From assembly GCF_017377735.1 (NCBI RefSeq), contig NZ_JAFVMH010000009.1, forward strand, positions 34,302-98,301: a stretch of DNA of 64,000 bases. Direction: 5' to 3'. Below are positions 8,551-17,423 of the stretch, in pieces (position 1 is the stretch's first letter; each line of letters begins with the position of its first letter). Origin of the DNA: Acetobacter garciniae (GTDB lineage Bacteria; Pseudomonadota; Alphaproteobacteria; Acetobacterales; Acetobacteraceae). The position numbers and the translations under genes are program-made. Under the pieces are notes generated by a model. The model worked only from the letters and a program-made list of their open reading frames with translations. It was not told the DNA's origin and searched no databases.

Positions 8551-8964
8551 ATGCACGGATGCTCCAAGCTCGCTCTTCTGGCGATGAGCAGTGGCTTCTA
8601 CTATGACAAACAGAGGGCTGTCCACGACTGCTACGCGACGCTCGAACTTCTTTCACGTACCCTCCCGGTGAGTGGGCGGCAAACGTTCCCAGCCTTGCTC
8701 GCCTCAGCCAGAAGGAAGACCATACGCTGTTGGGCAGAAGGCTCTCCCTTTGACACGAAGGATGTTCTCAAACAGCGCGGATATCGCTGGAGCGGCGGAG
8801 AGAACGGCACGCCGCGCTCATGGTGGATTGATGTCCCCGATGCAGACTTCCTAACTGAAAAGGCATTCTTATGTGCCGAGATATATAAGCGCGATGCGAC
8901 GTTTCCGACCGCGGAGATCACGGCATTCAATAGGTATTCCGAACGGGTTAGACCGGTGACATGA
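8551..8964 (+). pseudogene. Truncated 3'-5' exonuclease (DNA polymerase III epsilon-like), C-terminal part
   Basis: A 137-residue frame matching only the C-terminal half of a DEDDh-type exonuclease family. The third exonuclease motif is present in FYYDKQRAVHDCYATLELL (His and Asp). The family tail follows: LLASARRKTIRCWAEGSPFDTKDVLKQRGYRW, then AFLCAEIYKRDA. The first two motifs that supply the DE metal ligands are absent, and a TAG stop lies three codons upstream of the ATG in the same frame. The upstream 230 bases show no continuation in other frames. It is therefore a 5'-truncated remnant and probably inactive, marking an old insertion or deletion boundary beside the iron and ATPase modules. 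Confidence 0.68.
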
Positions 8965-9154
8965 TTGGTGCGATTTGAACCGCTCCGCTTTTCCCAGAGC
9001 CTTCAAATCTGCAGTGGCGGGGGATGTCCGCTCACGCCTCTTCGCAGACCTTGCCGGCTAAATCTTCGATTCCAGAAAGCGGACATGAACGCACGAATTA
9101 CGAACGTTGGTCTATGCCGATCCCGGCGCGGTGCAGTGCTCGGCGGGTGTAAGA

Positions 9155-9982
9155 CTAAATTCGACCTGGGCGAACGAAGCGCCGTGCACCCGACCTCAAG
9201 AGGCCCGTTACCGGATCAACCCTCTGCCCAAGCTGGTCTCGCCATTCGACCGCATTGAGCATTGGCGACACCTCTACCTCCAGCCCATTGAGGAACCGAC
9301 GTTCTCCGATGACGAGGCCGATTTGTTCGGGCGGACCACGGGTGTAAAGCGCCGCCAATTGGGGCGCGCCTCCAGACAGGGGATCGTCGCCCGAGATGAT
9401 AGCATCTTGGAATGCGGAAAGGATCGCCCGACTGCGGTTGCCGATATCGGAGACCAACCATTTGATCCGATGCTCTCTTGCTGCATCCTGACCTGTGCCG
9501 AAAGACTCAATAAGCCCGGTAGTCGCCGGAATGGCGATAGGCGACGACGTGCACTGCCGTTCGGTGATATTGTAATCAATCCTCCATGCACGAAACTCCG
9601 TATTCGGCCAATCAGCCGAGCGCATCAGGTGGTGGATGGTGAAGTCGAGGGAGGGTGTCGCAACAGTCGTCGCTACGCAGCGCCGAACCGCGCCGAGCAC
9701 CGCTTGGTGCTGTTCGTCCGCCGTCGCAAGTGGATCGATCAAGATGCCCGCCTCAATCGCCGCCGACACCTGGCCTAGGATAAGACTCGGAAGGACAACA
9801 TCGCCACAAAATCCGAAGAGATGTGGCGCGGTTGTTACCGCGAATACCTTGCGACCGCTGTCCCATCGACGGTCGGCGGTATTCCAAGTGATCCTACTGT
9901 CAGACGCGAGATAGACAGCGCGGGGCTTGTCGGGGGATTCTCCGGTGTCGCTGAAAGACACCCAGGAAAGGAGTGTGGTCAA
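9155..9982 (-). CDS. Proteasome-like Ntn-hydrolase, partner of the AAA_13 ATPase
   Basis: A 275-residue protein starting at TTG 9982, with GAGAGG a few bases upstream. After Met removal the N-terminus would be Thr-Thr (MTTLLSWVSF). It then shows the order of proteasome/HslV catalytic landmarks: an Asp in YLASDSRITW (Asp28), a Lys in DSGRKVFAV (Lys45) and a Gly-rich GFCGD (57-61). These correspond to Thr1, Asp17, Lys33 and the G-x-x-G turn of beta subunits. The rest is not recognised. It lies 68 bases downstream of the ATPase gene at 10051 on the same strand, so the two form an operon. By analogy the protein may be a self-processing threonine protease switched by the ATPase. The fold call is from motif spacing only; the TTG start matters because it sets the Thr position. 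Confidence 0.6.
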   Translation of the reverse strand: MTTLLSWVSFSDTGESPDKPRAVYLASDSRITWNTADRRWDSGRKVFAVTTAPHLFGFCGDVVLPSLILGQVSAAIEAGILIDPLATADEQHQAVLGAVRRCVATTVATPSLDFTIHHLMRSADWPNTEFRAWRIDYNITERQCTSSPIAIPATTGLIESFGTGQDAAREHRIKWLVSDIGNRSRAILSAFQDAIISGDDPLSGGAPQLAALYTRGPPEQIGLVIGERRFLNGLEVEVSPMLNAVEWRDQLGQRVDPVTGLLRSGARRFVRPGRI

Positions 9983-10050
9983 ACTGTGCCTCTCAGGACG
10001 ATGTCATATAGTGACGTACAACAAAGTATCTAATGACCTGTTGCACAATA

Positions 10051-12381
10051 TCATACGGCACCGCGCGTAAGATCACGGACCATTCGGCAGTAGATTTTAA
10101 GCTCCTCAACGTTCGTTTCCTCGTTCACGCTTCCAGATACCGGGGCATGATGGAAATTCCTGGTATAAAAATTGATTTCTTCTAGTGTTTCTAAAGCTGC
10201 CTTATAAACATAATCTGCCTGAGCACTCTTCATAATTCGGATGATGCCGTCCAGCGTTTCGCTCTGCGTAAAGCTCTGCGGGTCTGCCTGTCTATAGAAA
10301 TACTCCAATACCTTGCGGAGCAACGCGCGGATTTCGGGCGGATCGCCAACAGTGTCGTCGAGAAAGTCGAGCATTTTTGTACGCTCGGTTTCGTGCCGCG
10401 GCAGGGTCGAAGTCTCTATATCGAAGCGCGTTAACGTTGAGATGCCCGGCGCGCCGGTCTGAACGGCAACACATGTAATAAGAGCATGATCGATGCGTTC
10501 CCACAGGAGCCTAAGAAAGGCTTTGTCGTGGGAGAGGACAATGACCTGTTTGGATTTAGAAACCAATTTCTTGATTTCGTTTGCCGTAAATGTTCGGCGG
10601 AATTCATCAAGGCTTGTAAACGGATCGTCCAAAACGACAATCGTTTCCGCAAGACGTGAGTCCGATGCTAGTGATGCCAAGAAAAACGCGAGAGCCAAAA
10701 CCGATTTGTCACCCGTTGACAGAGTGTTCCGGAAACTTGGTTGAGCAATATTGTCGTCACCGCTTCGTGGAGGAACACGTACATTCTTTATCAAAATGTG
10801 ATATTCTGCAGCCGGTTCTTTGCTCCGGAAATTTGGCTTCTGGTAGTCGATTTCAAACCCAGCTCCCAGTCTATGTAGATAGGTGTTAATATTTCCACCT
10901 AAGGTCGTCGCTACGGTATTAGAATATGTAGTTAACTCGGCTCGACGTCTGGCACGCTCGTTTGTGTAACGGGTCTTATTCTCATCCGCCTTCTGTCGGC
11001 TAAGAACGGCCGTTTGAATTGTCGCGTCGGCCCGGAGGCGCCGCGCGTTCAAGAGTGCAAGCTGGGCTTTCAGGTTGCCAAGATTACCCGCCGCGTATTT
11101 TGCACGCAAAGCATTGAGCGTTGTACGATGGGCCTCAATTTCTTCGTTTAACGTGAGAATACCTTTCCTTCGCTCGCTCCAGATCGCAAGTGTATTTTGC
11201 AAATCTGGATGCGCTACTGGCTCAGCTAGATCTTCTTGTTTCAATTCAAAAAAACGGTTGAGGGCGCGTGCGCACTCCTCCAGCTCTCCTATCAACTCTT
11301 TGACTGTATCGCTGTTGTCTTCTGGCGCCAGTACCCCTGTGAGGGTACACCAAGCCTGCCAACGGCTCGCGTTCTCTGCCAGCTTACCCAGCACCTGTTT
11401 TTTAAAATCTCCATTAATATAACGCTGAAGCGTAGCGCGCCGCTTGCGAACCTCAGCTGAGAGGAGTTTGTATTGATTGCTAAAGAATACAGTATAGGTA
11501 TCTATAAGCGTACGATCTGCCAAAAACTGGCCACAAAAGGCGCATTTATCCGAGTTCTGATATTGTAGCCCAGCTTCAAGCCATGCCTCTTGGGGCAAGA
11601 CAAGTTCATCACCCTTTGCAAGCTGCCTGCTATGCTTTGCAATGTGATCATGAAGCGCCTGATGAGCGCCAGTGGCCATGTCGTCAATTCCACGATCAAG
11701 GACATTCTGAAAGATAGCGGCCTCAGTCGGCACGTCCAAGGCGTCAGGAAGCGTTAGTCGGGCGATCTCCGCCGATTTCTCAACGATCCCGATTTCGGTT
11801 GTCTTCTCGTCGATTAAGCGAATGATTGCATCGTCGGTTTCGAGAGCAACAAAGGCTGGGAGCTTCAATTGAACGTTGTGCGTTCGCAAAGCCGCATTTA
11901 TAATCGCCTCGGCATCTCGGAAAGCTTTATCGAATTCATTGACCTGATCGGTCAGTTGGTCGATAGCTCGAACCAGCAAAACTCCGGTCGATCCAATCAC
12001 GATACCATATTGTCGCTTGAGATGATCCAAGGACACTGCATCGCCGGAATAGACGTTATCGTTAATGAAACATTGGTCATACACCGCTATCATCGGCCTG
12101 TGACCTGTCCATACTCCTAAAGAATATTCTGCTGGCAGCCTTTCGAAAAGAAGACGGACCTTCTGAGTGCCGGCACTTGCAAGCGTCTCCCGGCCTTCTA
12201 CGATCGCGGCAGACCCGGTCGCGGCGGACCGCAGGAGATCCGCCAGTGTAGACTTTCCCCAGCCGTTTTCGCCGAAAACAAGCAGGACTTTCGTGAACGT
12301 AATCCGCGACGCCTCAAGGCGTTCAAACCGACCGACCTTTTGAACTTCCAATATCTTGCTGAGCATCGCGTAATCCGGCAC
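10051..12381 (-). CDS. SMC/RloC-like AAA_13 ATPase with CxxC zinc hook
   Basis: A 776-residue Rad50-like ABC ATPase. Walker A is GENGWGKST (37-45). A long coiled-coil middle carries a CAFC hook (Cys280/Cys283). The ABC signature is LSTGDKS (554-560), Walker B is VVLDDPFTSLD (582-592) and the H-loop is LSHD (616-619). This layout is that of RloC/PrrC-type AAA_13 proteins; RloC is a tRNA anticodon nuclease with a zinc hook. The C-terminal 150 residues contain RKVLE (Arg689, Glu693) and NFHH (His744/745). The Arg-x3-Glu pair resembles the PrrC nuclease site, but the His is not at the spacing I recall, so nuclease activity is unproven. The frame starts with GTG at 12381; an ATG at 12366 is the alternative. 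The Ntn-hydrolase gene follows. GC is lower than the flanks, suggesting transfer. Confidence 0.82.
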   Translation of the reverse strand: MPDYAMLSKILEVQKVGRFERLEASRITFTKVLLVFGENGWGKSTLADLLRSAATGSAAIVEGRETLASAGTQKVRLLFERLPAEYSLGVWTGHRPMIAVYDQCFINDNVYSGDAVSLDHLKRQYGIVIGSTGVLLVRAIDQLTDQVNEFDKAFRDAEAIINAALRTHNVQLKLPAFVALETDDAIIRLIDEKTTEIGIVEKSAEIARLTLPDALDVPTEAAIFQNVLDRGIDDMATGAHQALHDHIAKHSRQLAKGDELVLPQEAWLEAGLQYQNSDKCAFCGQFLADRTLIDTYTVFFSNQYKLLSAEVRKRRATLQRYINGDFKKQVLGKLAENASRWQAWCTLTGVLAPEDNSDTVKELIGELEECARALNRFFELKQEDLAEPVAHPDLQNTLAIWSERRKGILTLNEEIEAHRTTLNALRAKYAAGNLGNLKAQLALLNARRLRADATIQTAVLSRQKADENKTRYTNERARRRAELTTYSNTVATTLGGNINTYLHRLGAGFEIDYQKPNFRSKEPAAEYHILIKNVRVPPRSGDDNIAQPSFRNTLSTGDKSVLALAFFLASLASDSRLAETIVVLDDPFTSLDEFRRTFTANEIKKLVSKSKQVIVLSHDKAFLRLLWERIDHALITCVAVQTGAPGISTLTRFDIETSTLPRHETERTKMLDFLDDTVGDPPEIRALLRKVLEYFYRQADPQSFTQSETLDGIIRIMKSAQADYVYKAALETLEEINFYTRNFHHAPVSGSVNEETNVEELKIYCRMVRDLTRGAV

Positions 12382-12643
12382 ATGGTTCGGCCGGTTGCAC
12401 GTTCATCGTTTCAGTGATGGACCCGAAGCGGCAGTCCACTATGGCTTTAACCCGAATTCGTTCGCAAATCGAGCGGAAACAGAGGCACGTTCCTTTACCC
12501 TTCGGACTGTCCGCGTCATCAGGTTTGCTGGACAACGAAGCAGTCCGGGCTTTTGAATGAACCCCGCCGGTATTGACGGAGACGTCCGCTTTCACGTGTT
12601 TTTGCCTCGAAGAAGACAGACCGCTGCCCTCCTATGGCTGCCA

Positions 12644-15600
12644 TCAGAAACTTCTATCTTTCCTCCACTGCGCGAGGCGCTCCACCAGCAGATAGAGCGC
12701 AGGCGTTGTGAACATGGTCTGCGCCTGGCTGACGAGCAGGCCACCGATCAGCGCGATGCCCAGCGGCTGGCGTAGCTCCATCCCGTAGCCCCCCATCAGC
12801 ACGAGCGGGAGGGCGCCGAGGGCTGCGGCAAAGGTGGTCATGACGATGGGCCGCAGTCGCAGCAGACAGGCCTCCCGAATGGCATCCCGCGCTGTCATGC
12901 CGTGTGCGCGTTCGGCATGGACAGCAAAATCCACCAGTAGGATCGCGTTCTTGAGGGAGATACCAGTCAGCAACAGCATGGCGATCACCGCCATGCCCGA
13001 GAACGGCAACCCGAAGAGATCGAGGGCCATGATGGCCCCGATCCCGGCCGAGGGAATGGTGGAGAGAATGGTCAGCGGATGCCACACGCTTTCATAGAGC
13101 ATGCCCAATGTCAGATAGACGGCAAGCACAGCGCCGATGATCAGGATCTCGCTGTCATGGGTGCTTTTTCCAACATCCCCTTCATCGCTCTGCAACTCTC
13201 CGGTGATGGTTTCCGGCAGATGCAGGCTGCGCCATTCCTGATCGATAATGGCCTGTGTCTGCGACAGGCTCACACCGGGAGCCAGTTCCAGCGCCAGAGA
13301 GGCGGAACTGGCGTAGCCGATATGGGTGACGGCCACCGGATCGAGGCTTGGGGTAATCCGGGCCACCACCGACAGCGGCACCAGCGTTTCCGCTCTCGTC
13401 GCCACGGCCGATCCGGTGGACGCATTCGCCCCGCCCGCCAGAGAATTGGCGATCTGGTTTCGAAACGCCGTGGCACTCGTCGATGCCGTGGTGCTGGCTG
13501 TGGCTGATGTCACCACCCGGATGGTGTTGGACGCCGAACTGCCCGAAGCGGAGCCTCCCGAGGGGCTGATCCAGAACTGTTTCAGGATCTCGGGGTCGCG
13601 CTGGAAGCGGTTTTTCACAGTCAGCACCACGTTGTATTGCCCGTGTGTCGTGTAGACGACCGAGGTCGTGGTCTGGCCCAGCGCGTCGGACAGGGTGTTG
13701 CCTATAACCTGCGGCGTGACACCAACGCGGGCGGCGGTGTCACGGTCGATCGCCAGCGTGATGCCCTGCCCAGGCGGATCGACGTCCGGGTCCACATCCG
13801 TGAACTCCGGATGATGCCGCAGGGCTTTCGCCAGTCTGCGTGTCGCCGGTCCCAGCAGCCGGTCATCCTCGCTGCGCAGGATGTAGCTGACCCCGCTGCT
13901 GTTCGAGCCGACCCGCATCATGATGTTACCCGGTGCCTGGGCATGGTATTCGGCGTGGATATCTTTCCCCATCTGGGCCACGACGCGAGCGGCCACTTCT
14001 GTTCCCGACGCCCGCCCGTTGGACAGATCGCACAGCGTGGCGAACACCATGCCATGGCTGGAACCCTCGCCGGTATCGAGATAGGCGATGACATGGCTAA
14101 CAGCGGGATCGGACAACAAGACCTGACTGAACCGTTCCAGCCGGGCTTTTGTCCGCGCCAGTGAACTGCCGCTGCCGCGCGACCCGCCCGAAACAATGCC
14201 GATATCCTGACGCGGGAACACAACCTTTGGCATGCGGGTGAACAGGAATACCCCCACCAGCAGGGTCAGTGGCAGCAGCAAGGCCGTCTTGCCGGGATGG
14301 GTCAGGCAGATTTCCAGAATGCGGCGATACCGGCTGCCGCTGTGTTTTTCATGGGCCAGAAAATCTGGGGCAGACATTTCTGGATGAACGGCTGTTCTGT
14401 TCTCAGAAAACCGCATGCACAACGCCGTCAGACAGGGCGTCACCACGCAGGACAGAACCAGCGACACCGTCACGGCGATCCCCACGGTGCCGGCAAATTC
14501 CCGGAACAGCCGCCCCGTCAGACCGGAGGCCAGTCCGATCGGCAGAAACACTGCCAGCACGGAGACGGTGATGGAGAGCAGCGTGAACGCCACCTCACTG
14601 GCCCCGGCAATGGCGGCCTCGTTGATGGAAAGCCCCCGCTCACGCATGCGGATGATGTTCTCGATCACCACGATAGCGTCATCGACCACTAGGCCCGTGA
14701 CAACCGTCAGCGCCATGAGCGAGAGATTGTCCAGCCCGAAGCCCGCCAGATGCATCGGCCCGAGGCTGGCGATCAGGCAGCACGGCACGATGATCGCCGC
14801 CGCCACGGATGCCGTCCACGAGCGCAGGAACACCCACACCACGGCCAGCGCCAGAACACAGGCGGCCAGCAGCGTGACCAGCGTATGATGCAGCGAGGAC
14901 CGGATCACCGCCGAGCCATCCCGTGCCACCGCAATGTCCGCGCCCGGCGGCATGAGCGTGCGCAGTTGTGGCAGACGGGCCTTCACCGCATCGACTATCC
15001 CGACCAGATTGGCTCCCGGCTGGGCACGCACCATCAGCGTGAGGGCGGGTTGCCCGTCAAAGAACGCGGCGGCGTTCACGTCCTGCATGCTGTCCGTGAC
15101 GGTCGCTACATCGCGCAGCCGGATCGGACGCCCGCTTTTGTAGGCAATCACCAGATCCCGATAGGCATCGGCGTGTTCGGCCTGATCGTTGACCGCCAGC
15201 TGGTAGCGCCGGTCGCCCATATCGATCACACCTTTGGGCGTATGCGCATTGGCCGAAGCGAGTGCTGCGCGCAGGTTCTCGAACCCCATGCCGTATTTGA
15301 AAAACAGCAGCGGGTTCATTTCTACCCGCACCGCAGGCGCGGAACTGCCCATGAGCGCCACATCGCCCACACCCTGTACCTGCAACAGCATGGGCCGCAG
15401 CGTCGTGTTCACCAGATCATACAGCTTCGCCATGGACTGCATGCCCGGTGTCACCGCCAGGATCAGCACCGGTGTCGCATTGGGGTTGGCGCGGTGATAG
15501 CTGGGGTCAGATCCCGGTGTGGTCGGCAGATCCCGTCGGGCGGCTCTTATGGCCGCTTCCACGTCACGGGCCGCGCCATTGAGATCACGGCCCAGCTCAA

Positions 15601-15883
15601 ACCCCAGCGAGATGGAGGTCTGCCCCCTCGTGGAGGTGGACTGCATCTGCGTCACACCGGCGATATTGCCCAGATGCCGTTCCAGCGGGGCGGCCACGGT
15701 GCGGGCCATGACCTCGGGCGAACCGCCGGCATTCGACGCCGAGACTGAAATCACCGGCAGATCGACATCGGGCAGGTCCGAGACCGGCAGGAGGGGCAGC
15801 GCCATCAGGCCTGACAGCACGGCGGAAAGCAGCAGAAGGAGCGTCGCTACCGGGCGACGGACAAACCAGGCGATGAATTTCAA
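12644..15883 (-). CDS. RND efflux permease (HAE1/MdtBC type) with a Ser/Thr/Ala-rich insertion
   Basis: A 1079-residue inner-membrane proton-driven pump. It opens FIAWFVRRPVATLLLLLSAVLSG, typical of MdtB/MdtC. It carries the pore and porter domains, a TM4 with VVTGLVVDDAIVVIENI (the Asp-Asp proton relay) and a conserved C-terminal half (GISLKNAILLVDFA, RPIVMTTFAAALGALPL). No membrane-fusion or outer-membrane partner is adjacent, so partners must be elsewhere. Between about residues 805 and 865 there is a low-complexity stretch rich in Ser, Thr, Ala and Asn, placed where the family usually passes directly into VPLSxVA. It lies about 90 bases after a Fur-like gene and appears to be the last gene of the TonB operon. 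Confidence 0.9.
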   Translation of the reverse strand: MKFIAWFVRRPVATLLLLLSAVLSGLMALPLLPVSDLPDVDLPVISVSASNAGGSPEVMARTVAAPLERHLGNIAGVTQMQSTSTRGQTSISLGFELGRDLNGAARDVEAAIRAARRDLPTTPGSDPSYHRANPNATPVLILAVTPGMQSMAKLYDLVNTTLRPMLLQVQGVGDVALMGSSAPAVRVEMNPLLFFKYGMGFENLRAALASANAHTPKGVIDMGDRRYQLAVNDQAEHADAYRDLVIAYKSGRPIRLRDVATVTDSMQDVNAAAFFDGQPALTLMVRAQPGANLVGIVDAVKARLPQLRTLMPPGADIAVARDGSAVIRSSLHHTLVTLLAACVLALAVVWVFLRSWTASVAAAIIVPCCLIASLGPMHLAGFGLDNLSLMALTVVTGLVVDDAIVVIENIIRMRERGLSINEAAIAGASEVAFTLLSITVSVLAVFLPIGLASGLTGRLFREFAGTVGIAVTVSLVLSCVVTPCLTALCMRFSENRTAVHPEMSAPDFLAHEKHSGSRYRRILEICLTHPGKTALLLPLTLLVGVFLFTRMPKVVFPRQDIGIVSGGSRGSGSSLARTKARLERFSQVLLSDPAVSHVIAYLDTGEGSSHGMVFATLCDLSNGRASGTEVAARVVAQMGKDIHAEYHAQAPGNIMMRVGSNSSGVSYILRSEDDRLLGPATRRLAKALRHHPEFTDVDPDVDPPGQGITLAIDRDTAARVGVTPQVIGNTLSDALGQTTTSVVYTTHGQYNVVLTVKNRFQRDPEILKQFWISPSGGSASGSSASNTIRVVTSATASTTASTSATAFRNQIANSLAGGANASTGSAVATRAETLVPLSVVARITPSLDPVAVTHIGYASSASLALELAPGVSLSQTQAIIDQEWRSLHLPETITGELQSDEGDVGKSTHDSEILIIGAVLAVYLTLGMLYESVWHPLTILSTIPSAGIGAIMALDLFGLPFSGMAVIAMLLLTGISLKNAILLVDFAVHAERAHGMTARDAIREACLLRLRPIVMTTFAAALGALPLVLMGGYGMELRQPLGIALIGGLLVSQAQTMFTTPALYLLVERLAQWRKDRSF

Positions 15884-15975
15884 GGAAGATGTCCCGTCCC
15901 TGCGGGAGGGCTCACTCTATAAGACGATCGATGCGGGCATTTTTTCAGAGAAAGACGAAAAATATCCGGCGTCTG

Positions 15976-16494
15976 TCAGCGGGCCTCCAGATCATGCCCG
16001 GCTGACGGTGTGACCGTGATGGCGGCGGCCTGCACCGCCAGACCATGCTCGGCCGCGACCCGGCGCAGCACTGTGGCGACTTCCGGCGCGTTGCAGGCGA
16101 TCTTCCGACCCGTGCCGGCTTCCACGAAGGTGATCGCAAGGGCTGCCTTGCGTTCCGGCGCCACGCTGTAGAGCCACTGCCGGTCGGGTGTGACATCCCG
16201 GCGCAGGATGCCCCGCTCTACGAAGAGATTGAGATTGCGTTGGATCGACCCCTGCGAAGGCGCGTGACCATCCTCCATCATCTTTCCCAGCGTTTTCCAG
16301 ATTTCCACCGCCGTCGCGCGTGGCCCGGCTTCGAGGATGCCGTGCAGCAGGATGCGCCGCAGATCGGTCATCTTGATGCCGACCTCTTCGCAGCAGTCTT
16401 CCAGCCTGCGCACGGCGCTGCGGCTGGCGCCCATGCCGGGGCGGATCTCACTCAGGGACGGCGAGGAACGGCGGTATTCGGAAAAGGCAAGCAT
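15976..16494 (-). CDS. Fur-like winged-helix regulator with degenerate metal sites
   Basis: 172 residues. Residues 33-100 follow the Fur winged-helix pattern: CCEEVGIKMTDLRRILL, then a recognition segment SQGSIQRNLNLFVERGIL in place of the usual S-x-ATVYRTL. The second half keeps the Fur dimerisation rhythm (FVEAGTGRKIACNAPEVATVLRRVAAEHGL). It lacks the HHDH-type His cluster and the CxxC motif, so it may not sense iron in the standard way. It lies between tonB and the RND pump on the same strand and is probably co-transcribed. A role as a local regulator of the TonB/RND operon is inferred. The start could be ATG 16494 or an internal Met. Confidence 0.62.
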   Translation of the reverse strand: MLAFSEYRRSSPSLSEIRPGMGASRSAVRRLEDCCEEVGIKMTDLRRILLHGILEAGPRATAVEIWKTLGKMMEDGHAPSQGSIQRNLNLFVERGILRRDVTPDRQWLYSVAPERKAALAITFVEAGTGRKIACNAPEVATVLRRVAAEHGLAVQAAAITVTPSAGHDLEAR

Positions 16495-16550
16495 GGGTTT
16501 GATCCTGTCACGATCAGGGAAAGGGAATGAAAACCGAAACGGCGAAAAAC

Positions 16551-17423
16551 TCAGTTCCCACCGGAATGGATGTAGAATTCGACGGGAACCGTCAGGGTGA
16601 TGGGATCCCCCGCGACACTGTCCGGTGGAATGGGCAGAGGCTGGGCGCGTTTGGGGAGCGCCACCGCCTCCTGATCCAGCAACGCATGGCCGGAGCTGCT
16701 GGCGAGTGTGACCGAGAGCACATGCCCTTTGCGGTCCATGGAGAACGTCACGGTGGGCACACCTTCCTGATGGTCCGCCATGGCGTCGGACGGGTAGCGC
16801 TTGAATTTTTCCAGTTGCGCCAGCAGCGCGCCCTGCCAGGTGACAGGATCATGCGACGCCTTTAACGACGAGGCACCCGGTGCCGGGGCTGCCTGCGTGG
16901 GCGCGGGCGGCGCTTCCGACGACGGTGGCGCGGTGGTCGCCTCGGCGGGTGGCGTCTTGTCCGGGATCGGCTTTTTGAGCATCGGCACCGGCTTCTGCTT
17001 CTTCACCAGCTTCTTTGGCTTCTCGGGCTTGGGCACCGGGATCGGCGGATTGGGCGCGGGTGATGGAGGTGCGGTGATCTTGGGTGGTTCGACTGGCGCC
17101 GGATCAGGGATGGACTGGGTCTGTTGTGGTCCTGGCGGCAGGTCCGTGGGCGGGGTCGGTGTCGAAACCGGTTCCGGAGCCATGTCGATGGCGATGGCCG
17201 CAGGTGGTGGTTCGGGCACCGCCATGACCGGCGGTGGCAGGCGCATGATCCACCACACGGCTCCGCCACCGACCGCCAGCACGGCGAGGAAGGACAGGGC
17301 CCAGCGCAGGGCGTCCTCACGCCGGGCCAGACGAAGCTGCCCGCGCTGCCAGTCGGCAAAGGACATGACCGAGTTTTCGACAGCCTCACCCTGCCCCTGC
17401 ATCATGTCTGCGGTGCTGCTCAC
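16551..17423 (-). CDS. tonB: TonB energy transducer
   Basis: 290 residues. A short cytoplasmic N-terminus and one membrane helix (about 41-60, WALSFLAVLAVGGGAVWWI) are followed by a long Pro/Lys/Glu-rich periplasm-spanning region (PIPVPKPEKPKKLVKKQKP). The C-terminal TonB domain (about 195-288) contains FKRYPSDAMADHQEGVPTVTFSMDRKGHVL and ends in PVEFYI. It carries proton-motive energy from ExbB/ExbD to outer-membrane receptors, two of which are encoded in this window. Its start overlaps the exbD stop by ATGA. The N-terminal extension before the membrane helix is longer than in the Escherichia protein. Confidence 0.93.
   Translation of the reverse strand: MSSTADMMQGQGEAVENSVMSFADWQRGQLRLARREDALRWALSFLAVLAVGGGAVWWIMRLPPPVMAVPEPPPAAIAIDMAPEPVSTPTPPTDLPPGPQQTQSIPDPAPVEPPKITAPPSPAPNPPIPVPKPEKPKKLVKKQKPVPMLKKPIPDKTPPAEATTAPPSSEAPPAPTQAAPAPGASSLKASHDPVTWQGALLAQLEKFKRYPSDAMADHQEGVPTVTFSMDRKGHVLSVTLASSSGHALLDQEAVALPKRAQPLPIPPDSVAGDPITLTVPVEFYIHSGGN

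Noticed and set aside
10051..12381. Calling the AAA_13 protein a proven RloC anticodon nuclease
   Set aside because: The ATPase and zinc hook fit, but the His expected for the PrrC-type nuclease triad is not at the spacing I recall, so only RloC-like is supported.
14750..15748. 332-codon plus-strand frame
   Set aside because: Antisense to the RND permease; His/Arg/Gln-rich composition typical of high-GC shadow frames.
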